From contig PHBJ01000020.1 of NCBI GenBank assembly GCA_002840555.1, positions 1-39,864 of the forward strand: 39,864 nucleotides of DNA, read 5' to 3'. Made by a program: the position numbers and the translations under genes. How positions within the stretch are numbered: position 1 is the stretch's first letter; each line of letters opens with the position of its first letter. Shown in pieces: positions 16,860 to 24,081 of the stretch. This DNA is from Deltaproteobacteria bacterium HGW-Deltaproteobacteria-13. Lineage in GTDB: Bacteria > Desulfobacterota > Syntrophia > Syntrophales > Smithellaceae. Under the pieces are notes generated by a model. The model searched no databases and had not been told where the DNA came from. It saw nothing but the letters and a program-made list of their open reading frames with translations.

Positions 16860-16949
16860 GAACACCTTGAAATTCGTTTGTTTATAAGAGTTTGACGCAG
16901 ATTTTATAAACCATATTTTGCAGACAGTGGCAAGACAAAAAGCCTTACT

Positions 16950-16977
16950 TTGTCATTATCCGGCTCGCAGACCGGCG
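16950..16977. repeat. REP-like repeat, inverted copy of part of the 18.6-kb element
   Basis: These 28 bases match the reverse complement of 18661-18688 at 27 positions (start TTGTCATTA, end GACCGGCG). They lie in the 303-base space between the MMPL-methyltransferase and GT2 genes, which otherwise holds only the hairpins at 17058-17145. Confidence 0.75.
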
Positions 16978-17057
16978 AATGCTGATATCCAATAGTTTTT
17001 CCTCCCTCGATGGGAGGAAATTAAAAGGAGGGTAGAATTTCTCCCGCCTCTCTTCTT

Positions 17058-17145
17058 CCCCCTTTCGCAAAGGGGGATTGAGGGGGATTTTTCAACTGGG
17101 ATAATTGCGTAAAATCTCCCCTAACCCCTCTTTAGAAAAGAGGGG
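17058..17145. repeat. Repeat of consecutive C/G-run hairpins
   Basis: A perfect hairpin CCCCCTTT-CGC-AAAGGGGG (17058-17076) is followed by GAGGGGGATTT, which can pair with AAATCTCCCC, and then a perfect nine-base hairpin CCCCTCTTT-AGA-AAAGAGGGG (17125-17145). I know this class as a dispersed extragenic repeat of deltaproteobacteria. It follows the GT2 stop closely upstream of the MMPL gene and could act as a transcription pause or terminator. Confidence 0.75.
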
Positions 17146-17162
17146 AATATATTTGTTTGTAA

Positions 17163-17873
17163 TTATTTCAGAAAAAATATCCGGCGGAAAATCAAACGGG
17201 TGAAGGTTGAAGAATTGCGGCAGAAATCGACAAAGGGACGGAAATGAGAAATTCTTCCTCCTTCAGGATTGTAGCGAACACGAATGGGCGCCTCGATCAC
17301 CGGGATGCCGTTGCGGTTGGCGTGCGCCAGAATTTCAACTTCAAACTGAAAGCGACGCGCTTTTGTTTTTAATTGAAGCGCCTCGGGCAGGGGATAAATG
17401 CGAAAGCCGCTTTGCGAGTCGGATATTTTCGGGCCGCCGGAAGTCTGGACCCAAAAATTGGAAAATTTCCGTCCGAAGCTGCTTGTCCACGGAACATTTT
17501 TGCCGGTCATGCCAACTCTTGCGCCCGCGACAATTGGCCGCGAATTTTCAGGAATGGCGTTGATAAGATTTCGCGCATCTTCCGGATAGTGCTGACCGTC
17601 GGCGTCAATGGTGATGGCGAAGTCGGCCACAGAAGAAGCTGCCGCAAAGCCCGTCAGGATGGCCGCGCCCTTGCCCTGGTTTTGCTCATGCCGCAGAATT
17701 GTAATGTCTGCTATATCTTTAATCTGATCGTAAGTGTTATCGGTTGAGCCGTCGTCAACAACAAAGACAGGGAAACGAAAGGCCTGTGCCTGCTTGACAA
17801 CCCGCGCCACCGTCCCGGCATGATTATAAACGGGAATCACAAAGGCAAAACGGTTTTTGTTTTTGATGGTCAT
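17163..17873 (-). CDS. Family 2 glycosyltransferase (dolichyl-phosphate mannosyltransferase-like)
   Basis: 236 residues, a bare GT-A domain without membrane helices. Nucleotide-sugar binding is shown by FVIPVYNHAG near the N-terminus, VVDDGSTDNTYD (about 39-50) and D90-A-D92 in ITIDADGQHYPEDA. QSGFRIYPL and FEVEILAHA-N are typical of DPM-like polyprenyl-phosphate and lipid glycosyltransferases. Known: sugar transfer from a nucleotide or prenyl-linked donor to a lipid or other acceptor. GT2 enzymes of this size are regular members of aryl-polyene-type clusters, where they are thought to glycosylate the lipid anchor, so the acceptor here is probably the cluster's lipid. It starts 13 bases after the stop of the DUF429 gene. 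Confidence 0.9.
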   Translation of the reverse strand: MTIKNKNRFAFVIPVYNHAGTVARVVKQAQAFRFPVFVVDDGSTDNTYDQIKDIADITILRHEQNQGKGAAILTGFAAASSVADFAITIDADGQHYPEDARNLINAIPENSRPIVAGARVGMTGKNVPWTSSFGRKFSNFWVQTSGGPKISDSQSGFRIYPLPEALQLKTKARRFQFEVEILAHANRNGIPVIEAPIRVRYNPEGGRISHFRPFVDFCRNSSTFTRLIFRRIFFLK

Positions 17874-17886
17874 ATTAATTTATGTT

Positions 17887-18480
17887 TCATTCTCTTGGAA
17901 ACCAATAAGATATTGGCTTGCCACTGGGGAAAAACGGATTATCTTCTCTAGTGACGAGATCGCTCCATTTACTGTGATTTCTTGCCATTGCCCATGCCGA
18001 GTACGCAGCGATTGCTGCATCGCGTTCATGTTCAGTGCTAGAGGATGGGAAGTTTTCCGCAAGAAATATTTTAGTTTCAGCCCATATTAGAAGTAAGGCC
18101 TTAGGATGGGTCTCTGTGATCTGTGCGTCCGGCCACCTTTCGGATATCTTACGGGCGGCAAGTATACCCTGAACAAGGCATGCTCCACGAAGGGAGTTAA
18201 CATGAGAGACAGTACCTGAATGCCCACCAGCGGCACAGACTCGCTTTCTAATATGAGTATCCACATATCGATCTCCCTGTTCTACCCAGAACATAGGAGA
18301 ATCAATACCCACTGCTAATGGATTGGTTTTGCCACTAGCTTCATATGCCAAATCTAGAGCGGCCAGTCCGTACGAGGTGATACCAGTTTTCAAGTCTGAA
18401 GGGTTTCCTGTCGGATCAATGCTAAGTACAGCCCAGCCGAAACGCCTATAACCACCTGGGTCAAAACCGAATAAGTTCAT
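17887..18480 (-). CDS. DUF429-like predicted nuclease-fold protein
   Basis: 197 residues. Family landmarks by recall: GFDPGGYRRFGWAVL at the N-terminus (RNase H-like first strand with its aspartate), VGIDSPMFW in the middle, and HERDAAIAAYSAW near the C-terminus, where DUF429 proteins carry a D-A-x-x-A-Y motif. The biochemical role of DUF429 is not established; an RNase H-like fold has been predicted. GAGGTG precedes the ATG at good distance. It sits between two repeat-rich intergenic regions and has no obvious role in polyketide or lipid synthesis, so it may have been carried in with the repeats (inference). Codon use is less GC-rich than in the neighbouring GT2 gene. Confidence 0.65.
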   Translation of the reverse strand: MNLFGFDPGGYRRFGWAVLSIDPTGNPSDLKTGITSYGLAALDLAYEASGKTNPLAVGIDSPMFWVEQGDRYVDTHIRKRVCAAGGHSGTVSHVNSLRGACLVQGILAARKISERWPDAQITETHPKALLLIWAETKIFLAENFPSSSTEHERDAAIAAYSAWAMARNHSKWSDLVTREDNPFFPSGKPISYWFPRE

Positions 18481-18594
18481 AGCACCTCGTAAACAATAAA
18501 GTCAGTATAAATCGAGAAATATATACTGCATAAGACGTTTCCGTATTTTCCTAAGAATTTACAAATAGCACAAAAAGTAAAATTGTTAAACCAT

Positions 18595-18688
18595 TGTCAT
18601 GCCGGACTTGATCCGGCATCCAGGAATAAACAAAACTGGATTACCCGGTCAACCGGCATGCGCCGGTCTGCGAGCCGGGTAATGACAA
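18595..18688. repeat. Composite REP-like cruciform
   Basis: The outer arms TTGTCAT and ATGACAA enclose hairpin GCCGGA-CTTGA-TCCGGC and a second palindrome ACCGGC-ATGC-GCCGGT nested inside ACCCGG/CCGGGT. The part at 18661-18688 recurs in inverted orientation at 16950-16977. With the next element it fills the 370-base gap between the DAK2-DegV and DUF429 genes, in which I see no gene. Confidence 0.75.
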
Positions 18689-18734
18689 AGAAGAGGTTGC
18701 CACACCGCGCAAGGTACGGCCTGCATGACAACAT

Positions 18735-18862
18735 ACTAACGGCTTCGTAAAAAGCTCTATATGCAAGGCGCGCGAGTCCTGAGGAATGAGACATATCTTT
18801 TCATACGTTGCAATGACGAAGGGCGAAGCGCAACGCAGCAGGTGGACTTTTTACTGAGTCGT
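18735..18862. repeat. Palindromic intergenic element reaching into the 3' end of the DAK2-DegV gene
   Basis: Terminal arms GTAAAAAGCTC and GGACTTTTTAC are imperfect inverted repeats enclosing GC-rich sequence with GCAAGG, GAGGAATGAGAC, CATACG and GACGAAGG blocks. Its right arm contains the TAA stop of the DAK2-DegV gene, so the element appears to have replaced or created the gene's end. Its general form resembles the palindrome at 9181-9297. Confidence 0.6.
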
Positions 18863-20590
18863 TCCCTCAGGGAGGAAGGCGATTCCCCATGTCCCCGGCC
18901 CCATATGTGCGCCCGACGTCAGCGACAGCGGCTGCATGATAATTTCCGCCTGCGGATAGTGTGTTGTCACCAATTTTTTAACAGTGCCTTCCACCCAATT
19001 TTTATTGTCGGAATATTCCAGCATGATAAGAGCGTGGGCATCATCTTTAATGGAAGCGTCAAGTTTGGCCAGCGCAAACTTCACCTGGTCTTCCTGATTT
19101 TTCGCCGTGCCGACTTTTTTTGCTCCTTCGGGAAGAGGCGATATCACCGGCTTCATGTTCAGCATTTCGCCGAAAAAGGCGCTGGTTTTGGAAAGACGGC
19201 CGCCCGCGGCCAGATATTGAAGTTTATCGAGAAAAATATATTCTTCGCAGGTGCTGATGGCTTTTCGTGCAAAAACGACGGCGCTTTTCATATCATTTGT
19301 TTCGGAAAGTTTTCTAACTGCTGCCAGGGCGATTGTGGCCAACCGGCCTGATGCCGCTCCGGTGTCCATTATTAATAATTTGTCCTGCGGGTCGTGCTCT
19401 TTTTTCCACTGAAGCGCCGCCTGATAGTTGCCGGTAAATACGGAGCCGACGCACAGATATAAAACTTTTTCAAATCGCTCCACGACGCTTTGGTAGAACT
19501 GATGCCTTTCATAAACGGAAGCCTGGGAAGTGGATACCTTTATGCCCTTCTTCATCGCCTTGTAGAGTTCTTCGGGATGAAAATAAGTTTCCGGCAGGCA
19601 TTTTTCGCCAATTGTCAGATAACTGTTCAGAAGCGTGAATCCATATTGTTTAGCGTCCTGATTTGTCAGGGAACCGGCGGCGTCGGTCATTATATGGAAT
19701 GCCTGCGCGGTATTGGACTGCCGGAATTCCCGGACTTGAGAAGCCAGATTATCATCTTCCCATTTAATCACATTGCCCAGCCCGCTTATTTGATCCCTGA
19801 CTTTTTCTTTATCGCCGGTATGCAGATGAATTTTATAAAAATCACCTTCGGGAATGATAATGACATTTTCCTGATCGCCGGTGATTATCTTTAATACATC
19901 AGGCGGATAATTCGGAGCCTTAACGACAAAATCAACGCAATACCCTGATTCCGTCTCTTCCTGAAATGAAGAAGATATCTTCAGACGATTTTTAAATGTT
20001 TTGGTAACCGGACGGCAATCATCGGGCAGATTGGCAAGGGTGTGGAAAAATCCTTCGAAGAAAATATAAATACCCAGTGCGCCCGCGTCCACGACCCCCG
20101 CTTCTTTTAAACGGGGCAACTGCTCGTAAGTTTCATGGACAGCTTTTTCCAGGGACCCGATAATAGTATCTACGGTTTTTCTGTCGGGATTAATTTCTCG
20201 CGGCAGAACATCAGCAAGAGCGTCAAAGACACTCAACATGGTTCCCGGACGCGGATTGCTCACTGCCTGCCAGGCTTTGACGGCGCCTTCTTTTGCGCAA
20301 TCTGCCAGTTCAGAAACATTTCCCGCGGCACAAAAAGAGGAAAAAAACTGTGAAGCGATATTGCCGGAATTGCCGCGCGCCGATAAAAGAAGCTCATGAA
20401 CAAGCTTTTCTTCGGGCTTGCCGATATTATGCAGCGGAGTGAGGCTCAGGGAAAGATTTCTTCCGGTGTCTCCATCAGCGACCGGAAACACATTGATGGA
20501 ATCAAGCAGGTCCGCCCGGGCAATGAGACGTTCCAGACCGGCAATAAATGATTTTTGTAAAACGTCTTCCATTTTAGAAACCGAAAGCAT
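18851..20590 (-). CDS. DAK2 (DhaL-like) domain fused to DegV domain; fatty acid kinase-like
   Basis: 579 residues. The N-terminal part (about 8-200) is a DhaL/DAK2 ATP-binding domain: INVFPVADGDTGRNLSLSL with D39 and D41 for Mg-ATP, SARGNSGNIASQF, RPGTMLSVFDAL, and VVDAGALGIYIFFEGF. A linker domain follows. The last 290 residues are DegV: HIMTDAAGSLTNQ, VSTSQASVYE, LCVGSVFTGNY, DTGAASGRLA, LQYLAAGGRLSK and LNMKPVISPL. Known: FakA (DhaL-like) phosphorylates fatty acids presented by FakB (DegV), so this fusion joins both halves. Inferred: it presents and activates free acyl chains released by the neighbouring thioesterase. GGAAG precedes the ATG at 20590; an ATG at 20572 would avoid the 17-base overlap with the thioesterase gene. 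Its stop lies inside a repeat. Confidence 0.88.
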   Translation of the reverse strand: MLSVSKMEDVLQKSFIAGLERLIARADLLDSINVFPVADGDTGRNLSLSLTPLHNIGKPEEKLVHELLLSARGNSGNIASQFFSSFCAAGNVSELADCAKEGAVKAWQAVSNPRPGTMLSVFDALADVLPREINPDRKTVDTIIGSLEKAVHETYEQLPRLKEAGVVDAGALGIYIFFEGFFHTLANLPDDCRPVTKTFKNRLKISSSFQEETESGYCVDFVVKAPNYPPDVLKIITGDQENVIIIPEGDFYKIHLHTGDKEKVRDQISGLGNVIKWEDDNLASQVREFRQSNTAQAFHIMTDAAGSLTNQDAKQYGFTLLNSYLTIGEKCLPETYFHPEELYKAMKKGIKVSTSQASVYERHQFYQSVVERFEKVLYLCVGSVFTGNYQAALQWKKEHDPQDKLLIMDTGAASGRLATIALAAVRKLSETNDMKSAVVFARKAISTCEEYIFLDKLQYLAAGGRLSKTSAFFGEMLNMKPVISPLPEGAKKVGTAKNQEDQVKFALAKLDASIKDDAHALIMLEYSDNKNWVEGTVKKLVTTHYPQAEIIMQPLSLTSGAHMGPGTWGIAFLPEGTTQ

Positions 20591-20990
20591 TGCGGATTTC
20601 TTCCGGAATACTGAATAATATTTCCATCTCCGGAGTTTTTACCGCCACCTGCTCCGTGCGGCCGCGGGCGCAGATCTTGCCGTCTTCCGCTTTTCTGATT
20701 TCAAAATCAACGACCAGTTTGACGTACGCGTCAACGATAGTTGCCTTGCAGACGATTTCGTCCCGATGACGCAAAGGGAAAATATGTTTTGTCGAGGTTT
20801 TGATGATGGGGAAGATTATTTTGTCCCGGCCGTAAAAGGAATAAAGATCAACGCCGTTATTTTCGAAGAGCGCCGCCCGCGCGATTTCAAAATAGTTCAG
20901 ATAGTTGGCGTGCCAGACGATCTGCATGGGATCGAGATCAAAAAACGGCACCCTTATTTTCACTTCGAAACTTTTTCGATTTTCTTTCAT
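20574..20990 (-). CDS. Hotdog-fold acyl-CoA/ACP thioesterase (4HBT type)
   Basis: 138 residues, normal length for a 4HBT-like thioesterase. The catalytic stretch is FFDLDPMQIVWHANYLNYFEIARAALFE: an acidic D-x-D (D18, D20), then V-W-H and the long helix. ICARGRTEQVAVKTPEMEI forms the last strands. Known: hydrolysis of aryl-, hydroxybenzoyl- or fatty acyl-thioesters; aryl-polyene clusters contain such an enzyme. It is coupled to the ammonia-lyase gene by an ATGA overlap and overlaps the DAK2-DegV start, so the three form one translational chain. It probably releases a polyene or aryl-acid chain from ACP or CoA. Confidence 0.92.
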   Translation of the reverse strand: MKENRKSFEVKIRVPFFDLDPMQIVWHANYLNYFEIARAALFENNGVDLYSFYGRDKIIFPIIKTSTKHIFPLRHRDEIVCKATIVDAYVKLVVDFEIRKAEDGKICARGRTEQVAVKTPEMEILFSIPEEIRNAFGF

Positions 20991-22540
20991 TGTTTAATAC
21001 CAAAAAAATCGGAATATTTTATGGCCATGCAAATATTTTCTATATCTTCATCCATCGCTCTGTCTTCTAAAACAGGCGCGCTGACCAATCTGATTTTTTC
21101 CATGATTTCGGCCAGAAGAGGCCGTGCCGTGATATTGTCTCTTATATCACAGGCCTGCGCCGCCGCCAGAAGATGAATGGCCACAACGCGCTCCGTCAGC
21201 GTGCAGATTCTTTCAGCGTCGCGCGCCGCGATGGTTCCCATGCTGACCTTATCCTGATTGTGGGATTCGGTGGAGCGCGAGAACGAAGCCGCCGGCATGG
21301 TCGCTTTCAGGGCTTCCGCCGTGAGTGCAGACGATGAAATGGACATGGCCTTAAAGCCATGATGCAATCCCGTTTTCTTGTCCGTGTTTCTTACCAGATC
21401 GCCCGGGAGTCCCCTGTTTAAGTTCGGGCTGACCAGAAGCATGATCTGGCGGTCGCACATATCGGCAATAGATGCCAGCGCGGCTTTCAAGCCGTCCATG
21501 GCGAAAGCGATATGCCCGCCGTAAAAATTACCGCCCATCATCACCTCGCCTGTCGCTGGATCGAAAATCGGATTATCGTTGGAGCTGTTGGCTTCAATTT
21601 CCACCCATTTCTTGATCCAGTCCAGTCCGTCATATAAAACACCCGCCACCTGCGGAGCGCAGCGCAGCGAATAAGGGTCCTGCAGCGTGTCCAGCGAGTC
21701 ATCTTCCAGGTGACGCGCCGACACTTTAGTTTTTAAAAGATGAATAATCCGGGCGGCAACAAAAGCCTGACCGGGGAATGGTTTGGCTTGGGCGATGACC
21801 GGATGATAATGCCTTGCGTTTCCCTTGAGGGCGTGAATGGAAAGCGCCGTCGCGTAAATTGCTGCGGATAAAATTCGCCATGCCGATTCGACAGCGATCA
21901 CGGCTATTCCCGTCATGGTCGTTGTACCGTTAACAATCGCCAGAGGTTCCTTGGGCAGATAACGGTAAGGCTTTAATCCCGCCAACTTCAGGGCCTTTGC
22001 CGCGGACATGATCTTGTCCTGGTAAATAACGTCGCGCTCGCCCATGAGACACGCTCCGATATAAGACATCGGCGTCAAATCGCCGGACGCGCCGACCGAT
22101 CCCTCGCAGGGAACTATCGGCGTTATGCCGTGATTCAGGAAATCGGCCAGTTGCTGAAGCAGGGCGACAGATACGCCGGAATAACCGCGCGCGAGACAAA
22201 TAATACGGCACAGCATGGCCGCTCTTGTTTCCTCAATGCCGATGGGCTCTCCCGTGCCGCAGCCGTGAAAACGAAGAATGTTGACGCCGTTTTTCAGAGC
22301 GATATCCAGCGGCATGCGCTTGCCGCAAGATTTGCCGTAGCCGGTTGTCACGCCATAAACGGGAACACCCTTGCGCATGGATTCCATGAGCATTTTTTGA
22401 GTTTTTCCCATCATCTTGATGAACTTGCCGGATTTGCTGATTTGCACCGGAACTCCGTAGCGCGCTATGGCTATAATATCATTGAAGCTGACATGGCTGC
22501 CGTCAATAACCACGGCGGCTTTGTTTCCATTTTTTTTCAT
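20987..22540 (-). CDS. Aromatic amino acid ammonia-lyase (HAL/TAL/PAL family)
   Basis: 517 residues, the usual length. The self-processing MIO tripeptide A151-S152-G153 lies in GSVGASGDLTPMSYIGA. Also present: Y62 in VYGVTTGYGKS (catalytic tyrosine loop), NGTTTMTGIAV, QDPYSLRCAPQVAG, NSSNDNPIFD and ESHNQDKVSMGT. At the selectivity switch it reads RFHGCGTG with H92, as in histidine and tyrosine lyases rather than the Phe-Leu of phenylalanine lyases, so tyrosine (giving 4-coumarate) or histidine is more likely than phenylalanine. That is a prediction. Known: deamination to an alpha,beta-unsaturated arylacrylate. There are no hutU, hutI or ftcD genes nearby, so histidine degradation is unlikely; it more plausibly supplies the aryl starter for the polyene/lipid pathway. 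It starts three bases after the upstream radical SAM stop. Confidence 0.95.
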   Translation of the reverse strand: MKKNGNKAAVVIDGSHVSFNDIIAIARYGVPVQISKSGKFIKMMGKTQKMLMESMRKGVPVYGVTTGYGKSCGKRMPLDIALKNGVNILRFHGCGTGEPIGIEETRAAMLCRIICLARGYSGVSVALLQQLADFLNHGITPIVPCEGSVGASGDLTPMSYIGACLMGERDVIYQDKIMSAAKALKLAGLKPYRYLPKEPLAIVNGTTTMTGIAVIAVESAWRILSAAIYATALSIHALKGNARHYHPVIAQAKPFPGQAFVAARIIHLLKTKVSARHLEDDSLDTLQDPYSLRCAPQVAGVLYDGLDWIKKWVEIEANSSNDNPIFDPATGEVMMGGNFYGGHIAFAMDGLKAALASIADMCDRQIMLLVSPNLNRGLPGDLVRNTDKKTGLHHGFKAMSISSSALTAEALKATMPAASFSRSTESHNQDKVSMGTIAARDAERICTLTERVVAIHLLAAAQACDIRDNITARPLLAEIMEKIRLVSAPVLEDRAMDEDIENICMAIKYSDFFGIKQ

Positions 22541-22543
22541 TAG

Positions 22544-23803
22544 CTAAACATCCCCTTTCTTCGCAGGCATCACCTGCTGACGAACGCGCGGCTTGTACGT
22601 GCCGTCCGCTTTTTCTTTATCCATTACTTTTTTCAACATCTTGAACATTTTGTAATTTTGCGGCTCTTCCTCGTAGAATTTATCCCAGGCGTAATAATAA
22701 AGGTTCTGCAATTCTTCGGGTTTCAATAATTTGGGCTGAAAAACAACTTTTCCGCAAGTGTAATCATTCCAGTCGTAGGAAAAAATTCTTTTCTCATTAT
22801 GCAGATCGTCAAAAGTACGTGTGTGCGGAAAAGGCGTGAGCACGGTAAATTCCGCCATGTCCAGATCGACCTCCAGCAGAAAATCAACCAGTTTTTTTAT
22901 GTAATCTTCCGTGTGATAATCGAGTCCCAGCAGGATGCTTCCTTCCACCGCAATGCCGTAATCGTGATAGCGCTTGATGCGGTCGCGGATGAAATCAGAA
23001 GAATCGAAAATCGCCTGATAGACAAACCATGCTCCGGCCTGCGCGGCCAGATCCAGCACCTTGTCGTCATCTTCAATAGGATGGCAGCACCACTTCTTTT
23101 TGAGTGGAATCATTTCCTTGAACAAATCCATTTCCCATTGCTTGTCCTGCGCCAGCGAATTATCCACAATGAAAAGCCGGTTGTTAGTAATGCTGGCCAT
23201 TTCTTCAACCACTTTATCAAAGGGGCGGGGACGGAAACTCCTTCCTCCCAGAAAATTAACGCAGCAGGGATAACAATTGAACCGGCAGCCGCGAGATGCG
23301 TGCACGAGATCAACCATCTGCACACCCCGGTAATTATAAGCTTCGCGGTTTAAAATACTGCGTCTTGCCGTTCCGACCGTTTCAATGGCCGGGAAGTTCT
23401 GCATATAGTTGTAAACTTTTTGCAGGTTGCCGTTTTTGAAATCGGCAAACACCTGTTCCATCCGGCCTTCGGCCTCTCCCAGAAAAACGCTGTCGGCGTG
23501 TTGTTGTGTTTCTTCGGCATGTAGCATCGTGGCGATGCCGCCGAAGATCACTTTTATTCCTTTTGCGCGGAACTTGTCGGCTATTTCCCAGCCGCGTTTA
23601 ATCTGCGCGGTCAGCATTACGGAAATGCCGATAAAATCGGCCGCCTGGTCGAAATCAATTTCCTGTATGTTTTCGTCAATAAATTCCACCTCCACATAAT
23701 CAGGCAGCGTCGCGGCAAAAACAACCGGCCCGTGCGGCGGCAATGTAAACCGTGTTTGACGGTCGAGCTTTTCCCATTTCGGGTAAATCAATTTAAATTT
23801 CAT
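22544..23803 (-). CDS. B12-binding-domain radical SAM protein (start of biosynthetic cluster)
   Basis: 419 residues from the ATG at 23803. A TTG six codons upstream gives a slightly longer form, but MKFKLIYPKW is a natural start for the family. An N-terminal B12-like Rossmann domain (GPVVFAATLPDYVEVEFIDEN, FIGISVMLTAQIKRG, IKVIFGGIATMLH, VFLGEAEG) is followed by the radical SAM motif C173-x3-C177-x2-C180 in HASRGCRFNCYPC. VEGSILLGLDYHTEDY and LTPFPHTRTF are typical of the class. It is the first gene of the minus-strand cluster and a paralog in architecture, not a close copy, of the enzyme encoded at 4066-5523. The substrate is unknown; it probably tailors or methylates the aryl/polyene product. 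The upstream region contains a long direct repeat rather than a clear promoter. Confidence 0.88.
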   Translation of the reverse strand: MKFKLIYPKWEKLDRQTRFTLPPHGPVVFAATLPDYVEVEFIDENIQEIDFDQAADFIGISVMLTAQIKRGWEIADKFRAKGIKVIFGGIATMLHAEETQQHADSVFLGEAEGRMEQVFADFKNGNLQKVYNYMQNFPAIETVGTARRSILNREAYNYRGVQMVDLVHASRGCRFNCYPCCVNFLGGRSFRPRPFDKVVEEMASITNNRLFIVDNSLAQDKQWEMDLFKEMIPLKKKWCCHPIEDDDKVLDLAAQAGAWFVYQAIFDSSDFIRDRIKRYHDYGIAVEGSILLGLDYHTEDYIKKLVDFLLEVDLDMAEFTVLTPFPHTRTFDDLHNEKRIFSYDWNDYTCGKVVFQPKLLKPEELQNLYYYAWDKFYEEEPQNYKMFKMLKKVMDKEKADGTYKPRVRQQVMPAKKGDV

Positions 23804-23843
23804 ATGTTGTCTTTCTACCAAATTATTTCTAAATTTTACAAGT

Positions 23844-23986
23844 ACTTACTCCGTTAGAAAACCTCCCCGTGCGAGATCATCCCGTAGGAAGGCGAGAAAC
23901 CTTCTCACGGGTTTACAATATTTTACGCTTTACGCCAATAAAAAATTATATGTCAATCATATTGACTGCTTTGGATCATTTTCTTA
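23844..23986. repeat. Direct repeat copy A with internal hairpin
   Basis: Bases 23844-23881 are identical to 25384-25421 (38 of 38). After an extra 76-base segment, 23958-23986 matches 25421-25449 at about 24 of 29 positions, so the two loci are homologous with an internal insertion or deletion. The extra segment starts with a strong hairpin: CCCGTAGGAAGG (23881-23892) against CCTTCTCACGGG (23900-23911), 7-base loop. The rest of the 278-base gap between the radical SAM gene and the cyclase gene is AT-rich with no gene that I can see. Confidence 0.85.
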
Positions 23987-24081
23987 AAAAATAAAAAATT
24001 TGAACTCAAAATTTACATGTGATAAAAAATAAATCAAAATACAACATGCCGGAAGCTTTTTAACTATTAAGGAGATAATCA

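Noticed and set aside
16950-18862. CRISPR array
   Set aside because: The repeats here are dispersed palindromes of different types without regular spacers, and no cas genes are present.
18761-19351. 196-codon plus-strand ORF
   Set aside because: It is the antisense shadow of the DAK2-DegV gene and begins inside a repeat element; no family features.
20987-22540. Histidine utilisation (hutH) as the role of the ammonia-lyase
   Set aside because: No hut genes are nearby and the gene is coupled to a thioesterase within a ketosynthase/ACP cluster; substrate stays open.
23844-23911. Group II intron remnant (GTGCG start, hairpin, CTAAC-like branch sequence on the other strand)
   Set aside because: No domain V with a GNRA loop and no reverse transcriptase are present, and the second copy lacks the hairpin. 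The resemblance is too short.
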